Shown: positions 41,330-49,985 of the stretch, one piece after another
Layout: each line of letters starts with the position of its first letter
Position numbering within the stretch: the stretch's first letter is position 1
Assembly (NCBI RefSeq): GCF_001552135.1
Contig: NZ_BCQP01000066.1
Location: 1-64,000 of the forward strand
Direction of reading: 5' to 3'
DNA from: Actinomadura chibensis NBRC 106107
Lineage (GTDB): Bacteria > Actinomycetota > Actinomycetes > Streptosporangiales > Streptosporangiaceae
Length of the DNA: 64,000 nucleotides
Made by a program: the position numbers and the translations under genes
The notes under the pieces: model-generated
What the model was told of the DNA's origin: nothing
Seen by the model: the letters and a program-made list of their open reading frames with translations, nothing else
The model's database searches: none

Positions 41330-43149
41330 CGGCGCCGCCAGTAACGGCGCTGGGCCTCCGCGACGGCGAGGGTGACGGCGGCGGTGAGCGTCCAGAGCAG
41401 GAGCGCGCCGAGGCGCTGGTCGTGCAGGGGCGGCGGGCCCCAGCGGCGGCCGAGGTCCTCGTACCAGCCGCCGCGGACGGCGCCGTCCCGCATGAGCGCG
41501 ATCCCGGCGACGGCGTGCAGCGGCAGGACGGCGAACGGCGTCAGCGTCCCGGCCGTCCCGTGGAAGTAGGCGAGCCCGGCGGCGAGGAACAGCGCCAGCG
41601 CGAGCGAGTGCAGGGCGTGGTCGGCGAGCGACGCGCCGAAGAACGGCGACACGTACCACCCGTAGAGGCTCAGCAGGAGCAGCGCGGACGCGGTGATCGG
41701 CTGGGTCAGCGCCCGCACCGCCCGGCTGCCCGCCGCCTCGGCGAGGAGCCGCGCGCCGTCGCCGCGCAGGGCCCGCGACGCCAGCCGCAGCGGCGCGCCG
41801 TACAGGAGCAGCGGCGGGGCGACCACCCCGACGAGCACGTGCTGGACGGCGTGCGCGCTGAACAGCACCATGCTGTACCGGGACAGCCCGCCGCAGGTCG
41901 CGAGCAGGACGACCAGCAGGCCCGCCGTCCAGGACGCGGCGCGCCGCCACGGCCGGTCGCGGACGCGGGCGAGGGCCGTCCCGTAGAGCACGGCCCCGGC
42001 CGCGACCAGCACGGTGAACAGCGGGTCGGGCCACCAGTCGAGCAGGTACGGGCGGACGCCGGGCGGGCCGGGCAGCGGGAAGCCGAGCCGCAGCGCGACG
42101 ACGTCGAGCGTGCCGGGCGCGTTCTCCGGCGGCGGCGTCCTCGCCAGCCCGGTCGCGAGCGCCATCGTCGCCGCCATCACGAGGATCTCGGCGGCGGCGA
42201 GGCGGACGAACCCGCGCCGCCCCCGGCCGTCCCGCAGCGCGGGGAGGGTGGCGCGGCGGTGCCACCAGCCGAACGCGCCGAGCACGGCGAGCGCGGCGGC
42301 CTTCGCGACGACGAGCGCCCCGTACCGCGACCCGAGGTGGACGCCGCCGAGCCGCACCCACGCGTTCACCGCGCCGCTCGCCCCGACGACGAGGAACGAC
42401 GCGAGCGCGAGCGTGCTGTACCGGCCCGCCATGTCGGCGAGCCGGACGTGCGGCGCGACGGTGACGAGCGCGACGAGCCCGCCGACCCACAGCGCGACGC
42501 CGCCGACGTGGGCGGCCAGGCTGTAGACGGCGAGCGCGTGTTGCGAGGCGTTCGCCGCGTGCCCGGTGAACAGCGGCGGCAGCAGCCCGGCGAGCGCGCC
42601 GGCCAGCAGGTACCCGGCGGCGCGCGGCGCGCCGGGCAGGCTCGCCGCGACGGCCAGCGCGACGGCGGCGGCGAGGACGAGCAGCAGCGCCCGCCCCTGC
42701 GGCAGCTCGACGAGGAACGTCCGCATCATGCCGCCGGTGAGCCCGGCCGGGCCCGTCCCGAACAGGTCGAGGACGGTGCACACGATCAGCGCCAGCGTGC
42801 ACAGCGCCCAGAGCAGCGCGGTCGCCGACGCGGCCCGCAGGCACCGCCGGACGACCGGCGACGGCTCCCGGACGAACACCGCCGCGACCAGCAGCCACCC
42901 GACCGTCAGCACCGCCGCCGCGTTCCCGCCGAGCTTCGCCACCGACAGCCCGGCCTTGGTCAGCGCCCCGGACTGCGACAGCCCCGGCGTCGCGGACGCG
43001 CTGAACGCCCCGCCGACCCGCACGACCACCGCGAGGACGACCAGCGCCAGCGCCGCCGCGCCGATGGCGAGCATCGTCCGATCGGTCACCGGGGCGGGGG
43101 CCGCGCCGGTCGCCGTCGCCGGGGGCGCGGGGCGCTCGTGTGTCGTCAC
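41185..43149 (-). CDS. CopD-like copper protein fused to CtaG/Caa3-type assembly domain
   Basis: A 654-residue polytopic membrane protein with about 14-16 helices. The N-terminal half resembles CopD (copper resistance; FTGHAANASQHALAVYSLAAHVGGVALWVGGLVAL). The C-terminal half resembles cytochrome c oxidase assembly CtaG/DUF2231-type proteins (FSAHAVQHVLVGVVAPPLLLYGAPL, DHALHSLALALFLAAGLAYFH). His residues in the helices fit copper handling. The natural domain ends near RRYWRRRYW; the last 48 residues are a Ser/Arg-rich tail translated antisense to the HD gene, so the true stop may have been lost. Confidence 0.85.
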   Translation of the reverse strand: MTTHERPAPPATATGAAPAPVTDRTMLAIGAAALALVVLAVVVRVGGAFSASATPGLSQSGALTKAGLSVAKLGGNAAAVLTVGWLLVAAVFVREPSPVVRRCLRAASATALLWALCTLALIVCTVLDLFGTGPAGLTGGMMRTFLVELPQGRALLLVLAAAVALAVAASLPGAPRAAGYLLAGALAGLLPPLFTGHAANASQHALAVYSLAAHVGGVALWVGGLVALVTVAPHVRLADMAGRYSTLALASFLVVGASGAVNAWVRLGGVHLGSRYGALVVAKAAALAVLGAFGWWHRRATLPALRDGRGRRGFVRLAAAEILVMAATMALATGLARTPPPENAPGTLDVVALRLGFPLPGPPGVRPYLLDWWPDPLFTVLVAAGAVLYGTALARVRDRPWRRAASWTAGLLVVLLATCGGLSRYSMVLFSAHAVQHVLVGVVAPPLLLYGAPLRLASRALRGDGARLLAEAAGSRAVRALTQPITASALLLLSLYGWYVSPFFGASLADHALHSLALALFLAAGLAYFHGTAGTLTPFAVLPLHAVAGIALMRDGAVRGGWYEDLGRRWGPPPLHDQRLGALLLWTLTAAVTLAVAEAQRRYWRRRYWRGRRSTTRLSASTTVGSYSAAESSLSRSSTAAPRSRSEESPTRSS

Positions 43150-43180
43150 GGCCGGACATACGCATAAGGCCGTCTGAAAC

Positions 43181-43214
43181 GTTCAAGCCGCAATAAGGTT
43201 CAGGCCGCAATAAG
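43181..43214. repeat. Tandem 17-bp repeat in the copD-like/SPFH divergent promoter
   Basis: GTTCAAGCCGCAATAAG (43181-43197) is followed directly by GTTCAGGCCGCAATAAG (43198-43214), one mismatch. Each copy ends so as to create TAAGGT, a plausible -10 element for the rightward SPFH gene. It may be a duplicated promoter or a double operator. Confidence 0.5.
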
Positions 43215-43247
43215 GTACCGCCAACCGATCAAGCGCTGAGGAGCGGG

Positions 43248-44669
43248 ATGAACGCCCCGGATCAAGGCAGCAACACGTATCTGGAGAAGGTCGTCGCGCA
43301 GCAGGCGGAGCTGGAGGGCGACCTCAGGGCGAGGCGCTCGTCCTCGGCGCCGGCGGCGCTCGCGCCGGGCGCCGTCCCGCCGCCGCCCGGCCCGCTCGCC
43401 AAGCGCGACCGGGCGCTCGGCGGCGCGCCGTCCGGGGAACGTTCCGCGCCCGGCCCGGTGGACGTCCGGATCAGCGGGTTCTGGCGGTGGAAGAACGTGC
43501 TCGTCCCGCCGAACGCCTTCGTCGTCCACACGCGGCGCGGCCGGGACGAGCCGCTGCACATCGGGCTCGGCGTGTCGTTCCGGTTCAACCCGTCCACGGA
43601 CTCGTTCCTCGTGGTGCCGGGCGCGACGCAGACGATCCTGATCAACGCGTACTGCATCTGCCGGGAGCTGCAGGGCGTGCTCGTCCAGGGCTACGTCCAG
43701 TGGATCATCCAGGACTTCGGGACCGCCTACCGCAAGCTCGACTTCGGCGACGCCGACGACCCGATGCGCCTGGTCAACCTCCAGCTGCGCGAGCAGGCGG
43801 AGGCCGCGATCAAGGACAAGGTCGCGACGATGGGCGTCCGGGACGTCCTCAGCGACAAGCAGCCGATCATCGAGGAGCTGACCGCCCGGCTGCGCGGCGT
43901 CGCCGAGGGGCAGGAGGGCGACGAGGGGCTCGGGCTCCGGATCGTCACCGTGCAGATCAAGGAGGCGGTGGTCAGCTCGTCCCGGCTCTGGGAGAACCTG
44001 CAGAAGCCGTACCGGGCCGAGCAGGGCCAGATCGCGCGGCTCGCGGAGCTGGAGGCGGAGGAGGCGGTCGCGCAGCGCGAGATGGCCGCCGCGCGGATCA
44101 AGGAGACGCAGCGGCTCGAACACGAGCGGGAGCTCGCCGAGCTGCGCGCCCGCAACGAGTCGCGGCTGTTCGACACGGAGGCGGCCGAGAAGCTGCGCCG
44201 GACGAAGCGCGAGCACGACGACCAGCGCGAGGTCGCCGAGCTGCAGACCGAGACGACGCGGCACGCCCTGCTGATGGAGCGGGAGCGGCACGCCGAGGAG
44301 GCCGAGACGGGACGGCTGCGCATCGAGCGCGACCACGAGCTGGCGCGGCTCCGCGCCGAGGGCGAGGCCGCCGTCGCCGAGCTGCGCGCCCGGTCCCGGC
44401 ACGAGCAGGAGCTGCTCGACCTGGAGCGGGAGGGCGCCCGCGCCGCGCTGGAGAACGAGCGGACGCCCGCCGCGCTGCAGGCCCGGCTGATCGGCGAGCT
44501 GCCGCAGATCATGGCGCGGCTGCCGAAGCCGGACGAGCTGCGCGCGATCACCGTCAACGGCGTCGACCAGACCAGCGTCGCCGGGCTGGTCACGCAGCTC
44601 GCCGCCGTCGTCGGGGCGCTCCGCGCCGCCGCCGGGGACGCTACCGGCGCCGACCAGGGTCGGGGATAG
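43248..44669 (+). CDS. SPFH/band-7 protein with long coiled coil
   Basis: A 473-residue protein with a Pro-rich N-terminus (about 30-70), a region resembling an SPFH/band-7 domain (about 70-240) and a long Glu/Arg/Ala coiled coil (about 245-420), ending in a short helical tail. No membrane anchor or signal is seen, unlike flotillin. ATG at 43248 has GAGGAGCGGG upstream. It may build cytoplasmic or membrane-associated scaffolds (inference). Its 3' end overlaps the convergent P450 gene by 29 bases. Confidence 0.7.
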   Translation: MNAPDQGSNTYLEKVVAQQAELEGDLRARRSSSAPAALAPGAVPPPPGPLAKRDRALGGAPSGERSAPGPVDVRISGFWRWKNVLVPPNAFVVHTRRGRDEPLHIGLGVSFRFNPSTDSFLVVPGATQTILINAYCICRELQGVLVQGYVQWIIQDFGTAYRKLDFGDADDPMRLVNLQLREQAEAAIKDKVATMGVRDVLSDKQPIIEELTARLRGVAEGQEGDEGLGLRIVTVQIKEAVVSSSRLWENLQKPYRAEQGQIARLAELEAEEAVAQREMAAARIKETQRLEHERELAELRARNESRLFDTEAAEKLRRTKREHDDQREVAELQTETTRHALLMERERHAEEAETGRLRIERDHELARLRAEGEAAVAELRARSRHEQELLDLEREGARAALENERTPAALQARLIGELPQIMARLPKPDELRAITVNGVDQTSVAGLVTQLAAVVGALRAAAGDATGADQGRG

Positions 44670-45873
44670 GCGGGAACCGGACGGGCAGCGCGGTCAGGGC
44701 CCGGTGGAACGGCCCCGGCCGCCACTCAAGCTCCTCGACCGGGACGGCCAGCTCCATCTCCGGCACCCGGTCGAGGAGCCGCTCGATGGCCACCGCCGCG
44801 ATCAGCCGCGAGTGGCCCTTGGCCGGGCAGGTGTGCGGGCCGCCGCCGAAGGCGAGGTGCGCCCGGTTGCCCGTCCGGTCGCCGGACGCCCGCGACGGGT
44901 CGGTGTTCGCCGCGGTGTAGCCGATGATGACGGGCTGGTGGGCGGGCAGCCGGTGGCCGCGGAACTCGGTGTCCCGGCGGGGGAAGGTCGGGCCGCAGTT
45001 GGAGATCGGCGGGTCGGTCCAGAGGACCTCGTCCAGCGCGTCCTGGACGGGCAGCGTGCCGCCGGACAGCCCGCCGAAGAACCGGTCGTCCGACAGCAGC
45101 AGCCGCAGCCCGTTCGCGACGAGCGAGTTCAGCGGCTCGGTGCCGGAGGCGAACAGCATCCCGATCTGGTTCGCGGTCTCGTCGTCGTCGAGCGCGGCCG
45201 GGTGCCGGATCATCCAGGACGTCACGTCCCGGCCCGGGTCCGCCTTCCGCAGCGCCACCAGTTCCTGGACCGCCTCCGAGAGCATCGCGAGGGACGCCTC
45301 CGGGTCGGCGCCCTCGATGATCCCGGCCATGCCCCGCTCGTACCGGTCCGCGAGGTCGCGCGGGCAGCCGAGCATGTCGGAGAGGACGAGCAGCGGCAGC
45401 GGCCGCGTGTACTGGTCGATCAGGTCGGCCTTGCCGTCCCCGGCGAACTCGTCGATGAGGGCGTCCGCGCTGGTCTCGACGTAGCGGCGCAGCTCGGCCG
45501 GGTGGACGCGGCTCAGGCTGTCGACGATCGCCGACCGGAACCGCGCGTGCACGGGCCCGTTGGTGGCGAGCGCGTTCGGCCGGGCCATCAGGATCGGCAG
45601 CACCGGGCAGTCCGGCCCGACCTCCTCCTCCCACACCGCGCTGCCGCGCGGGAACCGGCCCGGGTCGCGCATGATCTCCAGCGCCGCGTCGTACCCGACG
45701 ACGAGGGTCGCGGGCACGCCGGGCGCCAGCTCGACGGGCGCGAGCTCGCCGTGCTCCCGCGCCAGGTCGTAGACGCGGACGGGGTCCCGCGTGAACTCCG
45801 GCCCGTACATCGGGATGCGCCCGTCGTCGTCGGCGCTGAGTTCCGTGGTGTGCTCGGGGCTCTCCGCGGTCAC
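44641..45873 (-). CDS. cvnE: Conservon cytochrome P450 (CYP157-like, lacks EXXR)
   Basis: A 410-residue P450 at the end of a conservon. The haem loop LAFGGGPHTCPAK is intact, but the K-helix EXXR reads EVLW (VLWTDPPISN), a departure known for CYP157 P450s in conservons. Its start overlaps the stop of cvnD by four bases (45870-45873). In characterised systems cvnE acts downstream of the cvnA-D signalling complex. Catalytic substrate unknown. Confidence 0.9.
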   Translation of the reverse strand: MTAESPEHTTELSADDDGRIPMYGPEFTRDPVRVYDLAREHGELAPVELAPGVPATLVVGYDAALEIMRDPGRFPRGSAVWEEEVGPDCPVLPILMARPNALATNGPVHARFRSAIVDSLSRVHPAELRRYVETSADALIDEFAGDGKADLIDQYTRPLPLLVLSDMLGCPRDLADRYERGMAGIIEGADPEASLAMLSEAVQELVALRKADPGRDVTSWMIRHPAALDDDETANQIGMLFASGTEPLNSLVANGLRLLLSDDRFFGGLSGGTLPVQDALDEVLWTDPPISNCGPTFPRRDTEFRGHRLPAHQPVIIGYTAANTDPSRASGDRTGNRAHLAFGGGPHTCPAKGHSRLIAAVAIERLLDRVPEMELAVPVEELEWRPGPFHRALTALPVRFPPIPDPGRRR

Positions 45874-46469
45874 TGCTTCTTCTCCCGGGTGGTGGTCACG
45901 AGGTGGTCGACGAGCGAGATCAGGGCCTCGGTGGACGACCTGCGGTCGCGGGCGTCGCAGTTGACGAGCGGCGTGCCGGGCGCGAGGTCGAGGGCCTCGC
46001 GGACCTCCTCGTCGGGGAAGCCGGGCGAGCCGTCGAAGTGGTTCACGGCCACCGCGTACGGCAGCCCCTGCTTCTCGACGATGTCCATGACGGCGAACGA
46101 CTGCTCCAGCCGCGCGGTGTCGACGAGGACGAGCGCGCCGAGCGCGCCGCGCGCGAGGTCGTCCCAGAGGCGGTTGAAGCGCTTCTGGCCCGGCGCGCCG
46201 AACAGGTACAGGACGATGTCGTCGCTGAGGGTGAGGCGCCCGAAGTCGAGCGCGACCGTGGTGGTCGTCTTGTCCTTGATCCCGGCGAGGTCGTCGACCG
46301 TCGCGCCGGCCTGCGTCATCCGCTCCTCGGTGCGCAGCGGGCGGATCTCCGACAGCGTCCCGACGAACGTGGTCTTGCCGACCGCGAAGTGCCCGACGAT
46401 GAGGATCTTGACGGACGTCCTCACGGTGTCGCGCAGGTAGGGCGTCTCAGAGACGAGCCCGGAGTCCAT
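45870..46469 (-). CDS. cvnD: Conservon small GTPase CvnD
   Basis: A 199-residue Ras-like ATP/GTP-binding protein. The P-loop is GHFAVGKTT, followed by switch-region Thr residues (KDKTTTTVALDFGRL) and LFGAPGQKRF (the W/G-x-P-G-Q variant of DxxG). NHFDG replaces NKxD. The start at 46469 (MDSGLVSETPYLRD) overlaps cvnC by 23 bases. It is the signalling GTPase of the CvnA-D complex. Confidence 0.92.
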   Translation of the reverse strand: MDSGLVSETPYLRDTVRTSVKILIVGHFAVGKTTFVGTLSEIRPLRTEERMTQAGATVDDLAGIKDKTTTTVALDFGRLTLSDDIVLYLFGAPGQKRFNRLWDDLARGALGALVLVDTARLEQSFAVMDIVEKQGLPYAVAVNHFDGSPGFPDEEVREALDLAPGTPLVNCDARDRRSSTEALISLVDHLVTTTREKKQ

Positions 46470-46812
46470 CGAGCACCTCCTGAAGGAGCGAGACCTGGGA
46501 CGGCTGGGCGGCGGCGGGGGCGCCGGCGCGGGTGCTGACATGGCCGCTGTCCACCAGGTCGGACAGCAGCACCTTGGTGAGCCCGACGGGCAGGCCCAGA
46601 TGACCGGAGATCTCCACGACCGACAGCGCGCCGCCGCGGCACAGCTCCACGATGCGGACCTTCTCCGGGCTGAGGCCGGTGAGCGGCGGGCCGGGCCCGC
46701 CGCTCGCGATGACGAGCGTGACGAGGTCGAACACGTTGCGGGACGGATGCGCCCGCCCCCCGGTGACGACGTGCGGACGGACGAGCGCCCGCTCGTTCCG
46801 GCGCCGCGTCAT
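46447..46812 (-). CDS. cvnC: Conservon DUF742 protein CvnC
   Basis: A 121-residue DUF742 protein: RALVRPHVVTGGRAHPSRNVFDLVTLV and the winged-helix-like LSPEKVRIVELCRGGALSVVEISGHLGLPVGLTKVLLSDLVDSG. The ATG overlaps the cvnB stop (ATGA, 46812-46809). It is thought to be an adaptor in the conservon complex. Confidence 0.93.
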   Translation of the reverse strand: MTRRRNERALVRPHVVTGGRAHPSRNVFDLVTLVIASGGPGPPLTGLSPEKVRIVELCRGGALSVVEISGHLGLPVGLTKVLLSDLVDSGHVSTRAGAPAAAQPSQVSLLQEVLDGLRARL

Positions 46813-47240
46813 CCGGGTCGGCCCGCCCCCGGCCGCGGCGGGCTCGTCATCTCCTTGCCGAGCCGCTGGACGAGCTCCTGCAGCCGGAACGACACGGTCT
46901 CCATGTCCACGTGCTGCGTCGCGGACACCGCGAGGTACGCGCCCGGCCCGGCCGCGACGAGGAACACGTAGCCGTCGTCGAACTCGTTGACGGTCTGCCG
47001 CCACGTCGTGCCGGGGTCGCCGCAGAACTCGGCGGTGCTGCGGGCGAGCGACTGCAGGCCCGCCATGCCCGCGGCCTGGCGCTCCGCCTCGTCCCTGCCG
47101 ATCCGCTCGGAGTGCGCCATGAGCAGGCCGTCCGCGGAGAGCAGGATCGCGTAGCGGGTCTCCGGCATGCGGAGCGCGTCGTCCAGCATCCAGCCGAGCC
47201 GGTTCGTACCGTCGTCCATCGCGCCGTTCCCCTCGTTCAT
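46809..47240 (-). CDS. cvnB: Conservon roadblock/LC7 protein CvnB
   Basis: A 143-residue roadblock/LC7-domain protein (RYAILLSADGLLMAHSERIGRDEAERQAAGMAGLQSLARS), probably the GTPase-activating partner of CvnD, as MglB is for MglA. The ATG at 47240 overlaps the cvnA stop (ATGA). Confidence 0.93.
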   Translation of the reverse strand: MNEGNGAMDDGTNRLGWMLDDALRMPETRYAILLSADGLLMAHSERIGRDEAERQAAGMAGLQSLARSTAEFCGDPGTTWRQTVNEFDDGYVFLVAAGPGAYLAVSATQHVDMETVSFRLQELVQRLGKEMTSPPRPGAGRPG

Positions 47241-48574
47241 CGCCGCTGCTCTCCGCCCGCCGTGCCGGGCCCCTCGTCGCCGGGGGCGCCGTCGCCGGGC
47301 GGTGTGGCGGCGCGGCCGGACCGCGTCCCCCGCTGCCAGGCGCCGAGCCCCTTCGCCGTCTCCCGCGCGGGCCGGGCGGGCGGCGCCGCCTCGTCCGTCC
47401 CGGCGGCGGCGGTGTCGGCGGGGGGCGCGTCGGCGGGGGGAGGTTCGGCCACCGCGACGCGGCTGCGTTTCGGCAGGCCGCCCGCCGTGGACGCGGGGGC
47501 GGCCGCGGCGGCGGCGACCGTCTTCGGCGCCGGGCGCGGCGCGGCGGCGGGCTCGGGCTCCCGGTCGTCCGGGACGTTCGTGAGCAGCGCCGACGGCACG
47601 AACACCACGGCGCGCACGCCGCCGTAGGGGGAGCGGGAGTCGACCGACACCCGGAAGCCGTACCGGGCGGCGAGCACCCCGGCCACGGCGAACCCGATCT
47701 GCGGCGGGTCGCCGAGCCGGTGGATGTCCACCGACGCCTCGCCGGACAGCAGGTCGGACGCGCGCTGCAATTCGTCGGCGTCCATCGCGACGCCCGCGTC
47801 GTCGATCATGATGGCGACGCCGTTGTGCGTGGAGCGGAAGTTGACCTCGACGGTGGTGTCGGGACGGGAGTGCCGCGCGGCGTTGTCGAGCAGCTCGGCG
47901 AGCGCCAGCACGACCGGCTCGACGGCCCGGCTGGTCACCGCGGAGTTGAGCGCGCCCTCCAGGTTGACGCGCAGGTAGTCGCGGATGCGGGAGGTGGCGC
48001 CGCGCACCACGTCGGTCAGCGAGGACGCCGAGCGCTGCTGCCCCGGCCACGACCCGCACAGCACGGCGGTGGCCTGGGCGCGCCGTCCGAGCTGCGCGTT
48101 CATGTGGTCGATGCGGAGCAGGCCCGCCAGCACGTCCGGGTCGTCGTGCCGGTCCTGCATGGTGGAGATGGCGAGCTGCTGCTCGTTCGCGAGGCTCTGC
48201 ACGGCGCGCATCATCGCCCGCAGCGTCGACTTCGCGGACTGGTCGGCCTGCTCCTTGACCTGCTCCGCCGACCCGGCGAACAGGTCCATCACGGTGCGCA
48301 GGGAGTGCGCGAAGGCGGGCGCCTCCCGGTCCACGTCGTGCAGCGGGCCGACGAAGCGCGCCCCCGGATCGCCGAGCGACCGCAGCAGCTCCGGCAGCCG
48401 GACGTCCGCGAGGTGCCGCAGCTCCCGGTCGCGCAGCTCGACGCCGCGGGCCAGGACGGCGTTCCGCGCGCGCAGGAGGTCGGCGGCGCGGCGCTGCTGG
48501 ACGAGCAGGACCGCGGTCGCGATCCCGGCGCCGGCCACGAGGACGAACGCCGTCGCGAAGAGGAAGGGCTCCAT
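47237..48574 (-). CDS. cvnA: Conservon sensor CvnA (nitrate-sensor-like ATPase)
   Basis: A 445-residue protein with one N-terminal membrane helix (FLFATAFVLVAGAGIATAVLL), a helical dimerisation region, and a HATPase_c domain (ALAELLDNAARHSRP; IDDAGVAM; DPPQIGFAVAGVLAARYGF). It lacks the periplasmic sensor and a clear phospho-His box, as usual in CvnA. A long Pro/Ala tail follows (about 345-445). Start at 48574 (MEPFLF). It is the first gene of cvnA-B-C-D-E, all coupled by ATGA overlaps. Confidence 0.92.
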   Translation of the reverse strand: MEPFLFATAFVLVAGAGIATAVLLVQQRRAADLLRARNAVLARGVELRDRELRHLADVRLPELLRSLGDPGARFVGPLHDVDREAPAFAHSLRTVMDLFAGSAEQVKEQADQSAKSTLRAMMRAVQSLANEQQLAISTMQDRHDDPDVLAGLLRIDHMNAQLGRRAQATAVLCGSWPGQQRSASSLTDVVRGATSRIRDYLRVNLEGALNSAVTSRAVEPVVLALAELLDNAARHSRPDTTVEVNFRSTHNGVAIMIDDAGVAMDADELQRASDLLSGEASVDIHRLGDPPQIGFAVAGVLAARYGFRVSVDSRSPYGGVRAVVFVPSALLTNVPDDREPEPAAAPRPAPKTVAAAAAAPASTAGGLPKRSRVAVAEPPPADAPPADTAAAGTDEAAPPARPARETAKGLGAWQRGTRSGRAATPPGDGAPGDEGPGTAGGEQRR

Positions 48575-48921
48575 CAGATCCTCGGGTGCACACGAATGGG
48601 GCGAGGCGGGCCGTCGCGGACCGCCTCTCGGCCGGGGGGTGGGTTTCCGGGCGCATGCGAAACGCCGCGGTTTCGGCACCGTAGGACGGGCGCGCGCCCG
48701 GGCGCTTGCCCCCGGGCGCAAGGATTTTGCGGCATCGCGCATCGGATGGTCACACACCGTCGGAATCGCCTCACTTTCCGCTGGAAACGCCTGTTCGGAC
48801 GGCCCGGATCGGATACGCTCACCTGCGCTGATCACCGTCCGCGCGGCCGGGGTCGGCCACGGGCGCGGCGGCCCGCACGCCGGGCGCGCCATGGACGGGA
48901 CGCATCGGCGGAGGGCCTGCG
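48575..48921. other. Gene-free divergent region between conservon and AraC gene
   Basis: It holds a strong hairpin GCGCCCGGG (48694-48702) with CCCGGGCGC (48711-48719), and a likely -10 for the rightward AraC gene near 48812 (GGATACGCT). Leftward promoter elements for cvnA are not clear. No small ORF with a ribosome site is evident. Confidence 0.5.
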
Positions 48922-49866
48922 GTGGACGACATCCTCGGCGGGCCCGCCCGTGCGGACCGCGCCGCCTACCGGCTCGCCCTGTACCGGTCGGACCGGGCGG
49001 GCGCCATCCACGCGAGCGACATCTACGCGGGCGGCGCCTACGCGAGCGACGTCTACCCGGGCGAGGTCCGCGAGCACGGCGGGCACGAGCGTGGCGGGCA
49101 CGACCGGGACGAGGACGTCTACCGGTTCCTGCTGCCCCTGCACGGCGAGCTGGTGGTCGTGCTCGACGACGGCGGGGAGGCGCCGCTCCGTCCGGGCACG
49201 GGCGGCCTCGTGCCGTCCGCCGCGACGCTCCGCGCCGGGCGCCACCCGCCCGCCCGCGTCCTGGTCCTGACGATCCCCGCGCGCGAGGTGGACGGCAGGC
49301 TGCTCCCGGAGTCCCCGTTCGCCGCCGGGCTCTCGGCCGAGCTGGACCTGTCCGCCGGGCTCGGCCGCGTCGTCGCCGACATGGTCCGGGCCGTCGGGGA
49401 GGAGCGCGAGGCGCTGACCGAGCGGCAGTTCGAGGCCGCCTGCGACCGGATCACCGAGCTGCTGTGCATCGTCGTCGCGGGCCGGCGGGCGGGCGGCGAC
49501 CGGCCGCCCGCGCCCGGCCACCTCGCCGAGGTGGAGGCGGTGGTGCGGCGGTACGTCCGCGATCACGTCACCGACCCGGCGCTGACCGGGGCGCGGGTCG
49601 CGCAGGCCCTCGGCTGGTCGTTGCGGCAGGTGCAGCTCGCGCTGCAGCGGGCCGGGACGACGCCCCGCGAGCTGATCCGCGAGGAGCGGCTCCGGCTCGT
49701 CCGGGACCGGCTGCGCAGCCCGCTCGACCGGCACGTCACGATCACCGACCTGGCGCACGCGACGGGGTTCTCCTCGGCCAGCGCGCTCAGCCACGCGTTC
49801 CGCAGGCGGTTCGGCGTCAGCCCCCGCGAGCTGCGGCGACAGGGGCCGCCGCGCACCGCGCGGTGA
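48922..49866 (+). CDS. AraC-family transcriptional regulator with cupin-like domain
   Basis: A 314-residue regulator. The N-terminal half is cupin-like (FLLPLHGELVVVLDDGGEAPLRPGTGGLVPS), and the C-terminal double helix-turn-helix runs from about 200 to 305 (LTGARVAQALGWSLRQVQLALQRAG; ITDLAHATGFSSASALSHAFRRRFGVSPRELRR). GTG start at 48922. An unusual short repeat near the N-terminus (HASDIYAGGAYASDVYPGE) may come from a local duplication. It is divergent from the conservon, which it might control. Confidence 0.87.
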   Translation: MDDILGGPARADRAAYRLALYRSDRAGAIHASDIYAGGAYASDVYPGEVREHGGHERGGHDRDEDVYRFLLPLHGELVVVLDDGGEAPLRPGTGGLVPSAATLRAGRHPPARVLVLTIPAREVDGRLLPESPFAAGLSAELDLSAGLGRVVADMVRAVGEEREALTERQFEAACDRITELLCIVVAGRRAGGDRPPAPGHLAEVEAVVRRYVRDHVTDPALTGARVAQALGWSLRQVQLALQRAGTTPRELIREERLRLVRDRLRSPLDRHVTITDLAHATGFSSASALSHAFRRRFGVSPRELRRQGPPRTAR

Positions 49867-49985
49867 CGCCGGGCCCGCCCTGGCACGCGTTGTCTGGCAC
49901 GGATTTCCAGGCTGCGCGGACCAATCTGGGGTTAATATTCGACTGAAATCAGCAAACGGGGCGAAAGACGGTCAGGAGCGCGCTC

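Noticed and set aside
38567..43210. A 1547-residue minus-strand frame
   Set aside because: It lies antisense to the HD-GYP and HD genes and in a different frame from the copD-like gene; low-complexity Arg/Asp composition is typical of GC-rich shadow frames.
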